Below are positions 1 to 13,555 of a stretch of DNA of 64,000 bases, one piece after another. Both the position numbers and the translations under genes were made by a program. This DNA comes from Anisakis pegreffii (lineage: Eukaryota > Nematoda > Chromadorea > Rhabditida > Anisakidae). Under the pieces are notes generated by a model, which did no database searches, was not told where the DNA came from, and saw nothing but the letters and a program-made list of their open reading frames with translations. Every line of letters starts with the position of its first letter. Positions within the stretch are counted from its first letter, which is position 1. The stretch spans positions 62,001 through 126,000 of the forward strand of contig JAPYMA010001211.1 in assembly GCA_035041965.1 (NCBI GenBank). The letters are read 5' to 3'.

Positions 1-270
1 CCTTAGCCCAACAGTCCCGATCCCGCTCTCCAGGCACTCTGTTCCCTTTTTATCTGGGCTTCTTTCGTCTCTCGGGTAATCCTCCTTCTCTCAGGAAATC
101 CTTCTCCCTCCCGTGTGATTTCTTTTCCCTTCGAGTGAACCTTCCTCATTCTCGGGTAAACCTCTTCCCTCCTGAGGAACTCTCGGTAAAACCTCGAGAA
201 AACCCTCCTCCTCCCGTGTGAATGCTCTTCCCTCTCAAGTGAACCCTTCTCCATCTGCTTCTTCAGGTAC
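1..270. repeat. C/T-rich degenerate minisatellite
   Basis: A roughly 20-bp unit close to CTCGGGTGAACCCTTCTCCC recurs about ten times with many substitutions, for example CTCGGGTAAACC, CCCGTGTGAATG and CTCAAGTGAACC. The minus strand has an open frame here (3-278) that only reflects the repeat: it is Arg/Glu/Lys-rich with a recurring REE/RRR pattern and no recognisable domain. A related but shorter array lies at 40325-40454. The array runs into the window edge, so its full length is unknown. The interval 271-542 between it and the tRNA shows no gene. Confidence 0.7.
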
Positions 271-542
271 GGAAACAAATAAGGCTGACCTAAAGTTCAG
301 TGGCTTTATCATGAAGTGAAATGATTGATGAAGTATGCGATTTGCTATTGATGAACAAGGTAACGGTTGAAAAAAGGCCTGGAAAAGGCATGATACTGAT
401 TCTGAGAATGAATATCATTCCAAAAATTGAATCAGCTAAGCAAAACAGTTCTGTATTTTCTGTATTTGTTGAAATTCATTTACAAATAATGCGACAAAAG
501 GTTGGTGACTGATTAAAGTACGATTAAATTGTGCCAAGGTCA

Positions 543-614
543 GGCTGAGTGGTCTAGTGGTATGATTCTCGCTTCGGGTGCGAGAGGTCCCGGGATCGAT
601 CCCCGGCTCAGCCC
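543..614 (+). tRNA. tRNA-Pro (anticodon CGG)
   Basis: A full cloverleaf can be drawn. The acceptor arms GGCTGAG and CTCAGCC pair perfectly over 7 bp. The anticodon stem closes on the 7-base loop TTCGGGT, giving anticodon CGG. The T stem CCGGG/CCCGG pairs perfectly, with discriminator base C. The internal A box (GTCTAGTGGTATGA) and B box (GGGATCGATCCC) are recognisable; the T loop begins with A where T is usual. A TTTT run at 619-622 supplies the RNA polymerase III terminator. There is no intron and no encoded CCA. It reads proline CCG codons in cytosolic translation and looks functional. Confidence 0.95.
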
Positions 615-1866
615 TAGCTTTTGCTTGTGAAAAAGAAGACGAAAAGCATTTCATAACAGCACCATTACTATTCGACATGATTTGCTGTGATTGTGAATAT
701 GAAATATGTCAAGGCCTTATGATATCGAGTGGAAGTTTATCTGGATATATGCCGATTTCTCACTGATGTCGTGCATTCAATTCAGTTGTGGGGTAGCCTA
801 CTTTTTACTTTAATGTTGCAAACAGCAAGTAATTTGCAATCTGCAAACACACCTGATCAATGTAACAGGTCGATTCGGTGACACATTTAGGATCACTATG
901 ATAGGTCAAACCAAATTAATAATGACAGGTTATCCAGAAATCGCTCAGACGAACAAACCAAACAGAAGTGACCGGAAATCACTGCAAAAAAGCACATTTT
1001 CGAGATATGTAGGGTTTTTGTAATGGTACACCTGGGATTGTTAGGAACGAAAAACGCACAGGTCAATGCCCTCTACACAGGTCGGATTTCATATATCTGC
1101 ATATGTCCCATTTTTGTCACAATTTAAACTAATCATCGCGGCTTTTGTAGTATGGCACTGTAATTCGGTAGTTAATCGAATGCGTAACATTTCGAGTGAA
1201 TCTGCTTTAAACGACGGACCATTTGTGTATGTATGAAGTTCTTTTGAATCGTAAGGAATTCAGTCGGTTCAATGCCTCACAGCTGCTTGTGCAGTTAAGC
1301 AGGCTTGGCGGTTTGACCGTGGCATACTATGTGCACACCTGTCAATTGATCTAGACAGTTCGTTTGTGAATTAATTGTGACCGTAAGATTATTCTGCTTC
1401 GATTCCGTCCTACAGTCATAATCGAATAATTTCTTACCGTAGTTCACGTGGTTTGTTAGGTAGAGCTTTAGATACAGCTGTCACTTGGGGCACTTCTCGA
1501 CAGCTGAAATGATGTAATCGAGCTTGTAAACTAACCTTATGCTGTCAGTGTTTAATTTCACGAGCATTTCAACCAGATCCTCTTCATCCGTAAGATGATG
1601 AATAGCTACAAGGAGAAGAACATTTGATATCCAGTTTTTCATCATTTTCATGGGAAAATTTGACGAGTTTTTTCAATTTTTGGAGAATACTGCATCAAGT
1701 AGGCTGTAATTTTTAGAAAATCTTATAAGAAAATAGTTTCGATTTAAACGATTTGCATTCTTTGAATTCACTCGTTCAGTGTCGTTGTTTTCTGGCTGCT
1801 TTCGCGTGAAAAGAAATTCTCGGTCTGGTTGATTTTCCAGCTGATTTGAACGAAGTAGTGTGCTGG
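615..1866. other. No gene seen; 5' flank of the HERC4-like gene
   Basis: No ORF with family similarity, no tRNA and no strong repeat was seen in this stretch. It probably contains the promoter and outron of the ubiquitin-ligase gene that starts at 1895, but no convincing TATA box or other core element could be picked out by eye. Confidence 0.5.
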
Positions 1867-1876
1867 TTTCATTCAG
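1867..1876 (+). promoter_or_regulatory. Probable spliced-leader acceptor for the HERC4-like gene
   Basis: A pyrimidine-rich stretch ends in ATTCAG 18 bases before the first ATG (1895). No upstream coding exon is needed, because the protein encoded from 1895 begins exactly where HERC4 begins, at the first RCC1 blade. An acceptor with no exon in front is the usual signature of nematode trans-splicing. A spliced 5' UTR exon would look the same. Confidence 0.5.
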
Positions 1877-1894
1877 GAATACAGTTCGTGGTCG

Positions 1895-4800
1895 ATGCAT
1901 CGTCAACTGTATGCATTTGGTTATGGCGGTGATGGACAATTGGGTAATCGTGCATTCTTGAGTGGTGAAGATGGCAGTTTCGTTAAAACACCTCAACGGG
2001 TAGTGGGTGCTCCGACTACATATGAAGGAGTCTCCGTACAAGCCATTGCCACCGGTGAAAAGCATACGTTGTTCCTTGCCGATGACGGAAAGGTATGTAT
2101 ATCAACTAATACTTTCAAATTCTTTCTCAAAATCAGCAGCTTTTCTTAAAACTAACCAGCCCACCATACAGACGAAAGACACGAGAACACTGCCTGACCA
2201 TTTCTTGTCCATTCGTATTGTAGCAAAGATCAAAAATAGACTAAGTGGATCAACAATTTGGCGGATGATGCTGGTCAATGCAATTGATCATTGCATCGTT
2301 GTGCTCAACACCTTTCGATCACTTCTTTCCAAAATGAGATTGCGTGATCAATAGATGGCATAATGAATCAATCCCATGAATATCTTAATGAATCCAATAA
2401 GGATATCCCTCATTTGTGAGAATATCAAAATATCTGCATAAAATCCGTACAGAAATACATAACGCATCAAAGATTGAATATTTATTCGCTCAACAAAGTA
2501 TGATTCACATTACTGTATGAACAATACTTTCATAATGATGATTCATATTCATATGCAATTATAATAACAATAGCCATATTCATCAAGATGGAAATTCAAT
2601 AGAAAATTCAGTACATCAGAAATAATCATACTGATAACAATATCCCATTCATTTGACATATCTATATCGAAGCGGATAATACGCTAATATAATCAGGACA
2701 TGATGCAAAATCTGTAATCGATATCCACTCTGTGGTTCAAATATTCGAATGTTTAAGCGATTGAAAATTTCTAGATTTTTAAACACGATTTCCGGAAATG
2801 GAATTCATAGCAAGGTTTCATTTGTTGTTCTTGAAGGTATGAAACGATGATGATAAGAGGAGAGTTTTTGTCAGCATTGTGATAAGACAATGATATATTG
2901 CTGAATACATTGATATTCTTACAAGGCAATAGTAAGAATGAATCGTGATACTTGTCAGGTGTGGTCGTGTGGAAGTAATGAAAACGGTGAATTGGGCCGA
3001 GGAGGTTGTCAAGAGGGATCATTCACAATCTATCCGGTGTTATTGTCCGTCGGCATGAGAATCATACAGATCGCCGTTGGACGTGCGCATAATATGGCTG
3101 TCTCGGATGACGGTCGTTTATTTGCATGGGGCAGTAATTCACACGGACAACTCGCATTACCTGCCAATATAAACTCGTCGGATACACCAAAGTTGGTGGA
3201 TGGGAATTTAGAAATTGTCCGTATTGTTGTGTGAATTCAGTTCGCTCTCCGCTTAAGATAGTTCTCATACTATTTGGTTTCATTTCTACAATTCATGTGC
3301 ATATCTTCATATTTTTAGTCATATATAGGAGTTTTCTGGATGGCATGAGATTGAATAAATCCATCAACCGAATGGGAATTGCTCATCTTGAAAAGTAGTT
3401 TCTAATTGCGCTACAAAATTCATTCCTAATTTGGCCATAAAATTAGTACAAAGTGAAATGAGTATAAATTCAATTAATACAAATCATACAATTTCAAATA
3501 CTGAGCAAAAAAAATAGCCTCAGTTCAGTGAAGGTCATTTTGAGATATTGTTGGATAGTCAAGTTAAGGTCTCAGTTGTAAATCTTTGCTGTAAATACCA
3601 CTTCCTTTGAATATCAATTTAAAAAAAATTCACCTGACAATGAAATTGTGCATATATGAAATCAGTGCAAATGTTCATCTATTTCAGACGTGTAATTTCG
3701 CTAACCGAAACCGTTCAAGTGGCGTGTGGTTCCGAACATACAGTTGCAGTAGTTGAGAGTTAAGTTAATGCCTGCTCGTATTCGAAATAACTTATCGGGC
3801 ACGTTTTACAGGCGGTCGAGTGTTTGTTTGGGGCTTACAACCAGATGGCCGAACGATATATTCACCGAAAGAAATCGAGTTCTTTATGACTTTACCTGTT
3901 GTGCAAGGTAACATATCAGATAGAATTTTTTCGGACTGAATGAGTGATTATTGTGTTCATTGATAATAGATGTGTTTATATCGTTCAGTTGCTTGTTTGG
4001 TAGGAAAAGTGCTGAGTTTAAAGCCACAATAGCAGTGAAAATGATGAGGTTTCAGTGAATGCTGGATTCGATTACTGCGTTGCGTTGACGGCAAGTGGTT
4101 CGATTTTCGTTTGGGGTAATAACGAATACGGTCAGTTGGGGACATCCGACAATAATGGTTCGAATATTACCCAGTTATTAATGTTATTATTATGATTATT
4201 ATTATTATTATTGTTATTATTATTATTATCATTATTTCACTGACATTTATTGCTGACAATCAGTGCATATGAAAAAAAAACGATTGGTTGTTTAGTGGAA
4301 TTTTTAATTCACTTAATCAGATAGTCATATCCTTTTGTATTGTGAACTGACATATGATCAGAATGGGGCCATGAACATTTGTATTTGAGTTGTGAACATC
4401 AGAGAGATGCGAATTTGATTTTGTAGCGGAGAGGGGAATGTCATTTTAGAGGGCAATTTGAACAACGAGCAATTAGATTACATGGCTTTTAAGGATGCGA
4501 AAATTATTATCCTGGTATTATTATAGTTGGATAGTAATGAATATCATTCATGTTATAGTTCCTGAAGGGAAATCTATAAATTTCACAATATGTTTTCAAT
4601 TCTGAATACAGAATTACTTGAGGGAATTGTGCTGAAACTGATTTTAAAATAAATTTCTGATGTGATGAATAAGTAGAAGGTGGATAAGGAGATTTAGGCG
4701 TATTCTATGAGTTTGGTTGCAGAACGAACAACTCCATGTGAAGTGAAAACATTGCATTCATTGAATGTGGTGCATGTCGCATGTGGGCACAGTCATACGG

Positions 4801-7800
4801 TGGCTTTGACCTATGAAGGAAGGTTATTCGTTTGTGGGAGTGATTCCTTTGGACAATTGGGAAGTTCACGGAAATGTGCCTCGCAGAACACGATGCTTGC
4901 AGTGACTGAAATGTTGGGCAGTCACGTAACACGAGTGGCTTGTGGACGGTACTTTCTCTCATTCATTATACCAGAAACCATTTTAGCGATGTTCACAAGT
5001 GGATTCTTCTGGTAGTAACTGAAACAGAAGTCTCATTGAATAGTAATTAATAGGCGAAAAACTCCGAAGCAATTAGAAGAAATTGAAATAGTCTCAATTG
5101 AATGGTTAACGCAGAAAAGTTTCAGTTGTTATGTGGATGAATAATATGATTGATTGCGTATTGTTCATGAACTCATTTAACGAGGGGTTGATTTTAGTCT
5201 CATTGCCTTGTCGTTTTCAGATGTCATACATTGGCGCTCGCAGGTGGTAAAATGTATACGTTTGGTTTGAATAGCAGTGGTCAACTTGGAACGGGAACAC
5301 TACGAAATCAGTTCACACCACGACAAGTTGACTCGTTGACAAATGTGGTCTCGCTGTTTGCCGGTTGGGATCAGAGTTTTTGCATACAGTCGAAACGAGC
5401 TGAGGTGAGTGAATGTTTGATGTGTAATTGTTTCTGTTTGAGGGTGTTGTTTGCAAATGATTTAACTTTGAATACGATGAAAGTATTCATTGTCAACTTG
5501 ATATCCATCGTTTCAGGACGATCCTTCGTCAACATCGGGCGCGAACTGCTACCTTCAAACACCGAAATTCCTCTCCTTACAGCGAATAAAAGACGTCTTC
5601 AGTTCCGGTGATAAACTCTCAATTATAGGGTAAGTGGCTCAGTGGTTTTTCTTCGTTTTCGATTCATCATTACTTCGTTTGTTCATAATTATAAACGCGT
5701 TCTATAGGCTGCTTTGAAAAATTCATATGATTAGATTCCTTTACTGCCTTGTGGTTATAGGAAGTGCGATCAGTTGGTTATTATTTATGTGTGGGTGATA
5801 TGCGGGATGGCGAAATATTACTGTGTATTTGAGTTTATCATTGAGCATCTTCTGAAAGTTTTCATACGATTTGTAGATTGACAGAGGTTAGGATAGAATT
5901 TTAGGGGAGATTGAAGTGCGCAATGAGTTAATTTCGTAGAGTTGAATGGACAGAGCTGAGTAGCATCGGTGATTCACTGCGATTATCAGTATTTCAGTCG
6001 ATTAGAAACAGCATTTTCATCGCTGTCCACCCTAAACGGGTCGTTCTTGTTCGATGACGAACGACGATTTCGATGTAATGCGCAAAATAGCTGTGTTAAT
6101 ATGGACAATCTTGTAAAGGCATCCAATATTATTGGTGAAAATGGTGACAGTGAACAATACAAAGAACTTGTAAGTATTACACTTTGACTTTTTTTTCAGT
6201 TCATGGTTATCAGTGTATTCATGAAGAAGTTGATGAAAATTTGAAGTATATTCGTCTGAAGTGAATTTTGGAATGTATAAATTTCGAATATGTTCCGTTG
6301 GAATATACTTGAGATGGTTCTCATCAAAATAACCCTGTGATCTGTGCAGATTTGTGGGTTGGAAAATTTTGTAGTGATAGTATCGATGATGTCTTAGAAT
6401 GAAGTTTTTGTTGGAATAAGTGTCATGTTCATCGTTTCACGCTTCATTGAGAGTAATTTTCAGATTCTGAACGCCTTAGAGATGTCGGGTGTGTGGGATG
6501 TGGAATGGGAACGTGAACAACCCATTGAATCGTTACGAATATTCCTCATTATTCCTTCGCTGTATTTTTTTGCATCACCTTCAATAGCACTCGCAAAAAC
6601 ACTTCATCTGCCTTTTGTTCGTGCCGTTCACCTTCTCAGCCAGTCCAGTCGTTCCATATTGGGTTGGCTTTTGATTTGTTCATGTCATGGGGGTTTGTAG
6701 CTGTTTTGACTTCGATCTTGTATAATTCCGTTAAGAATAATGAATTCTTCTTTAGTGAACGCTTTCTTGAATAAGTGGGTTATATAATCGATCATTTTAT
6801 TGATGAAAAAGTTATGTGAGGTGCGTTTTCGGGTGGAATATGTCTGGTCTGATTGCGGTTGATAGATTACAGAACGGTGGTGGAGTGCGCTGAAACCTCG
6901 TCACTTCAATCGTTTGGTCACGTCGTTAGTGTCGGCGCTTAATGAAGTGGTCGTCGAGGATGCAAAAAATGAAAATTGCGCTCTATCGCTGTGTCAAACA
7001 CTGACAACTCTGAACACAATCAATACAGAATACAAGAAGATTGCACTGGATAAATTTTATTTGCATTGCATGAAGGAGAAAATTGATATTGCGAATGATT
7101 ACGTGAGATGGGCGTTTGGTGTACGTTAGTTGTATATTCTTTTTGAAGTTTTTTTTTTCACGCTAAAGCAGTACATTTCTCATCGTTGAGCTGAGGAGAT
7201 AGGGCTTAGATGTTGTTGCGTTTGCAGGAAACACACGGTGTGTTTGCATGGTCGAATTATCCATTCCTGATGGACGCCGATGTGAAATCGATGCTTCTGC
7301 ATTTGGAAGCGCAAATTCAGATGCACGTAAGTTGATGAGAGTTGATCAGAGCGATTCACAGAATGTTAGGCATCTTCTGCATCTGAGAATAACCTTTACG
7401 TAAAGGTAAAGGATTGGATAGAATGGATAATGTGGTTTTGAAGTATTAGTCGAATGTCAGCTTTCAGTTGTCAATGACGGCTGGTGCAACAGTGATAGTG
7501 CCGTTTCAAATGGTCTTTCAACCAGATCCCTTCTTTGTGATCAGTGTCTCCAGAGAGAATATCGTTGACGATGCTATGGTGGCGTTGTTGTCCTCGAAAA
7601 GTATCGACTTGAAGAAACCACTCAAGGTTAGTGGATAAGCTGACTGAGCTGACTCCATTTTGTATTTTCAATTCACATGCGGCAAGTAATTGGGTGTTTC
7701 GACAGTTTGCCGAACGGCTATTTTCGCTTACGACATGCGATCCCCATATCAAACAGTGAGAGCATTAGTTAGTATCATCCGGACGTTTTGAGAAGCACGT

Positions 7801-10477
7801 AGTGCAGAAACTTTCGTGGAGAATTTGAGTTGAGAGTGATGAAAGTGCGAAATTGATTTGAGGTGATGTTCCGTGGAGAAGAAGGAGATGATGCAGGTGG
7901 TGTCAAGAAAGAGTTCTTCATGCTTCTTTTCCAGGAACTTCTTCAACCGACGTTTGTCGTTGTGTTCATATTCGTTTCAAAGAAACAAAACAAAAATGCT
8001 TTCTTAACTCATTGCTAACACTGATTGTTTCATTTCAATACGTTCATTCAACCAGATTCCTAATGAACAACATTTCGATGGATAGTCGGCCACAGATATT
8101 TATCATGTCTCAATCAAAGCAATCGTATGCGATCGAACATTCTACTGAGCCATCTTGTTTCAGTTATGGAATGTTCGCCGAAGATGAACAATCGCATCTG
8201 ATCTGGTTTTCGGGCATAGAAACTGATCAGTTGAGTTTCAAATTGATTGGTATTCTGTGTGCGTTGGCGATCTACAACAACGTCTTAGTGGATTTTCCAT
8301 TTCCGTGCGCACTCTACAAAAAGATTCTGCAACAACCGCTCACCCTCGAAGACCTCAGTGAACTAAGTCCTGCTGAAGGAAGGTATGCTGTCTGTCATAG
8401 TTCTTATTTGTCGCAGTATGTTGTCGATCATATGAAAATTTTTCCGCGTAATTAATACAATTTCTTTTCTGAGATGTGCGCTGTATGATTGTTCTAGAGA
8501 GTAGTGAATTGAGAATTGTTAGTGTTTTATTGACTTATGAGGTATAAGTCATTGACTCGAGTGTTCCAGCAAAGGTTGAGAGTCCATCATGGCTTAGGTG
8601 AAAGATTCGTAAAGGGATTGAATGAACTTGCGAAGTAATAGTTACGAATGATTTGAATCTCTATCAAAATTTCTCACTGATTGTGAGAATTCATCAACCT
8701 TATCCGGAGATGTGAGGATATTCGCGATGATTGTTTATTGAACGAGTAATTTTATGGAGACTGATCATTGCTTCAGAGGACTTCGTTTTGTTTTAGTTTT
8801 TAGTTTAGTGAATTTAATGTATTTCTTATGAGGATATATTTTGTCAGATCGCTGCAATCAATTTTGGATTATGACGGAGGTGATTTCGAAGAAGTGTTCG
8901 GTTTGAGTTTCGTCATATCACTTTCATTGCTCGGTGATGCAAAGGAAGTGGAGCTGAAGGAGAATGGAAAAGATATTGCCGTGACACAGGAGAATAAGGC
9001 TGAATTCGTGCAGGTATTTTAATGTTCGTTGAATGTCATTTGCTTATTTATATTCTCTTCTTGAATTCATTCCTTCATGTTTCCTATTATTGCTCGCTCT
9101 GTTGGTTTGTCAAGTCAAAAGCCATTTATTTTTGTCGGTGGTAAAACACTAAAAGACATTAGTTGTGGGCACTGAACAAGACTCAATTGCAGTTATTAAA
9201 ATGATCACTGATTAATAAAGATTAAAGTAAGTTTAAAAAAATACGAGTTTATGAAGTAGTCTGATGTATTTCGCGATCTATTTCTTTGCTTATTATTTTC
9301 TGTTCGTCATGTTGATTGTGTAATTTCAAGAATATTGTTATTTCTTATGATGTTTCATTGATTCAAATGATCATTCGTATGTCAGATATTGTTTGTTGAT
9401 GCGCTGACGGCTTAAGATTAAGATAGATATGTTGTGATTATTATTGTTGTGTGGAAAGAATTTAAGAAGTGTCACTCTTCAGTTGTACATATCAAAGAGA
9501 CTGGAAGAAGGCAATGACGGTGAGATTGCAAAACAGTTGAAATCATTCGATGATGGTTTCCGGATGGTGATACATTCGCGTATTTTGCAGTTCTTTCAAC
9601 CACAGGAACTGATGGAAATGGTCATAGGCAATGAGAACTACGATTGGAGCCTCTTCAGAAAGGTTTACCAATCGATCTTGAATTCTGACCATAATATTCA
9701 GTACCAATTAGTTGTTTTTAGGCGAACATCAGTCTTCTAGAATCGTTGACATTGTTGACTTGGCGATACTTTTAGAGACAGATTGACTTATAAACAGTCA
9801 AAAGATAACATACCTCAAATAGTGCATTACTCCATTTAGTGAATTCAGCTTTTTTTCGACTTTGCAGAATACCGAATACAAAGGTGTTTATTACGCCGAC
9901 CATGAGGCTATTCGTTGTTTTTGGGATGTTTTCTTCGAGTTTAATCTCGAGCAAAGGAAGAAATTTTTGCAATTTCTTATGGGCACTACACGAATACCGT
10001 TGCAGGTAGTTTTTTGTGTCATCTGGATTTTGTTGAATTCTTTAAATGTATTGCTCGGAGAGTGGCAAATCAATTCAGTCCCTATCATAGGCCATATGAA
10101 AGTACTGAAACTCGAAGCGTGAAATCGCACATTTGACGTAAAGAGCTGTTGAACGGGAATAATTCTAATCCGGAACGCATCGTCAATTCACAGCAAAAGC
10201 TGAGCAAACAGTGGCCATTGTGTATGACATATTTTGATGAATCAGTTGGTGATGGTTTATTTGAATCATCACTAATCATAGATCATATTTGTATGGCAGT
10301 GCTTTTCAGGGGATGTCTGCTGTAAAGATGATCGTTCAACCGTGTGATGAGAAATCGCTGCCAGTTGCTCACACGTGCTTCAATCTGCTCGATTTACCAT
10401 CAATAACGGATCGAGAAGAGATGCGACGACGACTGTTGATATGCTTGGAGAACACTCATGGCTTCACCCTAGCTTAA
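1895..10477 (+). CDS. HERC4/HERC3-like HECT E3 ubiquitin ligase
   Basis: Small-HERC ubiquitin ligase. It takes ubiquitin from an E2 on a HECT cysteine and passes it to substrates; the RCC1 propeller is the likely partner-binding part. Nineteen exons keep phase: 1895-2092, 2959-3230, 3688-3758, 3812-3907, 4056-4157, 4723-4948, 5221-5404, 5517-5629, 5998-6169, 6464-6662, 6873-7120, 7228-7326, 7468-7626, 7863-7951, 8164-8382, 8848-9013, 9483-9662, 9868-10005, 10310-10477. The product is about 1032 aa, against roughly 1050 in vertebrates. RCC1 blades fill about residues 1-400 (GYGGDGQLG, GSNENGELG, GNNEYGQLG, GSDSFGQLG, GLNSSGQLG). The HERC linker motif LNGSFL follows. The HECT domain covers about 690-1032, with MFRGEEGDDAGGV, YGMF and YNNVLVDFPF. 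The catalytic cysteine is in AHTCFNLLDLP, codon 10376-10378, about residue 1000. The protein ends GFTLA, like family members. About nine extra residues follow EFVQ in the C-lobe approach. Exon 6 could be misread at tttag|GCG (4698), but only 4723 keeps phase. Confidence 0.95.
4174..4235. repeat. (TTA)n microsatellite
   Basis: An imperfect trinucleotide run of TTA/ATT with single-base interruptions. It lies in intron 5 of the HERC4-like gene and probably has no function. Confidence 0.85.
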
Positions 10478-13400
10478 TTCTGCCACTCATTGTTCGTTGC
10501 TTTCGACGTTTTTTTCTTAATCAATTGTGATATTGTTCTCAACTGTATTGTATTCTCCTGTTTGACTGTTGTGGTTCATCCAACAGAATGTTCGGTTCAT
10601 TCGTTATTGCGATTGCTTACGACTGACGTGAGTTGAGTTCTTGAGCTGAGCGCTTTTCGTGGAATATATTTGTGAATGTCCAGGAGTGCACGGTTGTAGG
10701 GATATGAAATCCAAAAGTTCCACATGAAGTGTTTTATCGACAGTCGCATTTTGCTTGCTCTTCGTTTGGTGATTGAATGCTTTATTGTAACAGTCGTGCA
10801 GTGATTCTTTATGTGTGTTTCTCACTTCAATTTCTGTGTGAAATGATTACGTTTACTGATTTAATTTGTCGCATTGAAAGTTATATCGTTCAAGTCTACA
10901 AATCTAGAAGCCTTTGAAATGTTTGATGTTTGCAATATTGCATACGTCAGTACTACACCAAATATGTTTACCAGAGTATAACTTTTTCAATACTGTTATA
11001 TCATTCGTTTCTTTTAGTAATTTTTTCAGTAATGTTTTATCATTTGCTTTTGTGATCAGTTTTATAATTTGTTCATTTTCGTCTTGAAGTGTAGTAATAT
11101 TGTTCAGTTTCATTGATCATCGCTATTTTTAGATGTCGACAATCGCATTGTTTTATTCGTGGCATTACATCAGGGCACTTATCGTGTAATCATCATATCT
11201 GTCGAAAACACGCTCAGTGAATCACATTCCATACATCGACAGAGATCACTAGCAGATTAGTATTAATCGTGCATTCAGCCGTGTAAATATTAATCTGCTG
11301 CTTATTTACTTTTCTGTTTGTGCGTTCTCTAAGCTTATCGTGGGAATAGATAAATAAACAGTAGATTAATGTGCAGACTGCTGAATGACAATTAAAGTCG
11401 AGTCTGTTCACTTGTTACCGTGGGTGTCGTTCATAATTTCCTCGTTTTTTAGATGTTACAATCTTGTGACAGGAATTTTTGAATATCTTTCAATTCAGGC
11501 CTTTAATTAAATTCACCCTTCAGCTGTCACTGAGCTTCATGAGTAGGTTGCTAAAAGTCTGCACTATTGGATAAGTGAGTACTACACCTATCGTGCTTAT
11601 CAAAATGTAATGTTTTTAGTTCAGCTATATCTGTTTTTTTTCAATCAGCAATTACAACTCATTTTGAGTTTATGCTTCTCTCTTATCACTGATATCACGA
11701 TCTTCCCTTATGTCCTTGACAATCTTCCTTTCGCGCGGCTGATAATACTAGCGGAGAGAATCATCCATCTTCGCGGAAGTCAAATTTAGGTTATTAATTT
11801 GGTAAGGGTGTGAGGTTTGGCACGCTTTTGCCAAATGAGTTCGAGGGAGAGGGACTCAAAAAGAGCCCGAAAATACATTCCGATTAAACGAACGAATATT
11901 GCGTCCGAATGATCCAATATAGGCTCAGAGTAGGTGTTTGAAATGTGTTATATGTTAAATGTCACGATCGTTATGTGTTATAAGATTTATTGTAATGTCA
12001 GTATCCATTTCTTAATTCTAACTTTAATAATGCGACGACGATGTTGAAATTATCCGTCAGAGGTTCTGCCCAATTCGGTCGGTTTCAGTTGGAATCTTAT
12101 GTTATTAGATGGAGATGTGTTTGAGAGAAACTATTTGTGGGATGGATTGATTTGTAATGAATAGTATCGATTCCTTCGTTTCGTTACCGAATTGAAGCTG
12201 AAACTGATCACGGTCAGTCTGTTGAAAACCAGTGCGATCCTTTGCTCTAGTCACTGCCTTCATTTTTGTTCAAAAATTCATGCATTATCGTTTTGATGTT
12301 GATGTTTCCGTGAAACTCTTCATTACGCGAGCTGCTTGTCTCAAATGGACTCAACAAAAAGATTGAGTTGATTTGGACTGAATAAGGACTTTCTTATTGG
12401 TTTGTCATTGAGATGTGAAGCAGTAGTAATTTGCAGGATGAACGCTAACTACTAGTGCTTGACATTCATTGTGAGTGCATTTGTATTGTTTTTTGCGAGA
12501 TTTTGTTGTTTTGCTTTGTATTGTTTTCGTTTTTTTATCAATTTTGTTTTCAACTCCGAAAGGTTTTTTTTCCACGGATTTTGAAAAAAAATTTTTTTCG
12601 AGTTTAAAATGAATCCCTTTATGCTCTCAAAATTTGAATAGCGGTGTTCGTATGAATAAAAACAATGAAAACCGTTGGCGTGCGTATGTCGATACGCAAT
12701 AACATTTTATCAGTATCGAAGTGGATAAGTTATCATTTCAATGTGTGATCGATTCCATATGACGTCGTTTCTGCTTCTCAGTGAACATTCTACAGCAGAC
12801 ATTCATAAACTGCTCGATTTTGTGTTCATATTGATAGGCCATACAACATCCACTAAGAGCCTATAAGCAGAAAACAATCCAGATTGTACAGGCAGATATC
12901 GCATTTAAACATGCATCCATTTATTCGGAAATCAGTCGGCCAAAGCCGATCAGACGGCTTATCACCTAATACCCACATTCAGCGATCACAAAACCAGTCA
13001 CGTTCAGGTTTCTCTAATGTTAGCGGGACTTTAAAATGCTCAATAGAACAGATTCTGTGCACATAATCGCACAGCGATGTGAGTCATTCTCTTTAAATTC
13101 ATTTTGTTAGCTCTGAATCAAGCTGCATATATAATTTGAACGGAGATTCTCAGTCATGAAAATTTACTGTCCTATTTTTGCCCTCTATACAATTTCATCA
13201 CTCAAGCAATCGGATGGCTTGCGATCGTAAATCGATGACTGTTTGTGTGGGCTCGAAATATGATGCAATCACATGAATCACTGATTGATTTTAACGTGGT
13301 GATTTTATGATGCTGATTCATTGAAATTCATGGCGCTATGATTGTGCGGGTCTTATATGACGTACGATTTGTTAAGCAAACAGTTCATAGTTATTGATAT
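10478..13400. other. Intergenic; no gene recognised
   Basis: No family-recognisable ORF on either strand. What can be seen: AT-rich DNA, a minus-strand frame at 10904-11113 made of a loosely repeated Leu/Lys/Thr-rich pattern, an imperfect inverted repeat at 11251-11299, and two small GC-richer hairpins near 11815-11875. Homopolymer T/A runs occur near 12560-12600. Part of this interval must hold the 3' UTR of the ubiquitin-ligase gene. Confidence 0.5.
11251..11299. repeat. Imperfect inverted repeat (hairpin)
   Basis: The 15-base arms AGCAGATTAGTATTA and AAATATTAATCTGCT pair at 13 of 15 positions around a 19-base loop. A further related motif (CAGTAGATTAATGTGCAG) follows at about 11360. The cluster may be a decayed miniature transposon or simply AT-rich symmetry. 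Confidence 0.45.
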
Positions 13401-13555
13401 AGTAGTGTTCGTGATTGTTTAGTGTACGGATAGCTTATTGTAGGACGTGATTGAAGCATTGACTGCTTATGGTGCTGATGCATCTGCGCTGTCGTTTCTT
13501 CGGCTGATAACGGTGTGTGCCAGCAATCCACTTAATGTCACGAGTGTTGATGGCA

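Noticed and set aside
3..278. 91-aa minus-strand ORF rich in Arg/Glu
   Set aside because: It spans exactly the degenerate C/T minisatellite; its repetitive RREE pattern is explained by the repeat.
4698..4722. Acceptor TTTAG|GCG as the start of HERC4 exon 6
   Set aside because: It is out of phase with the preceding donor; GCAG|AACG at 4723 restores the frame and the RCC1 sequence.
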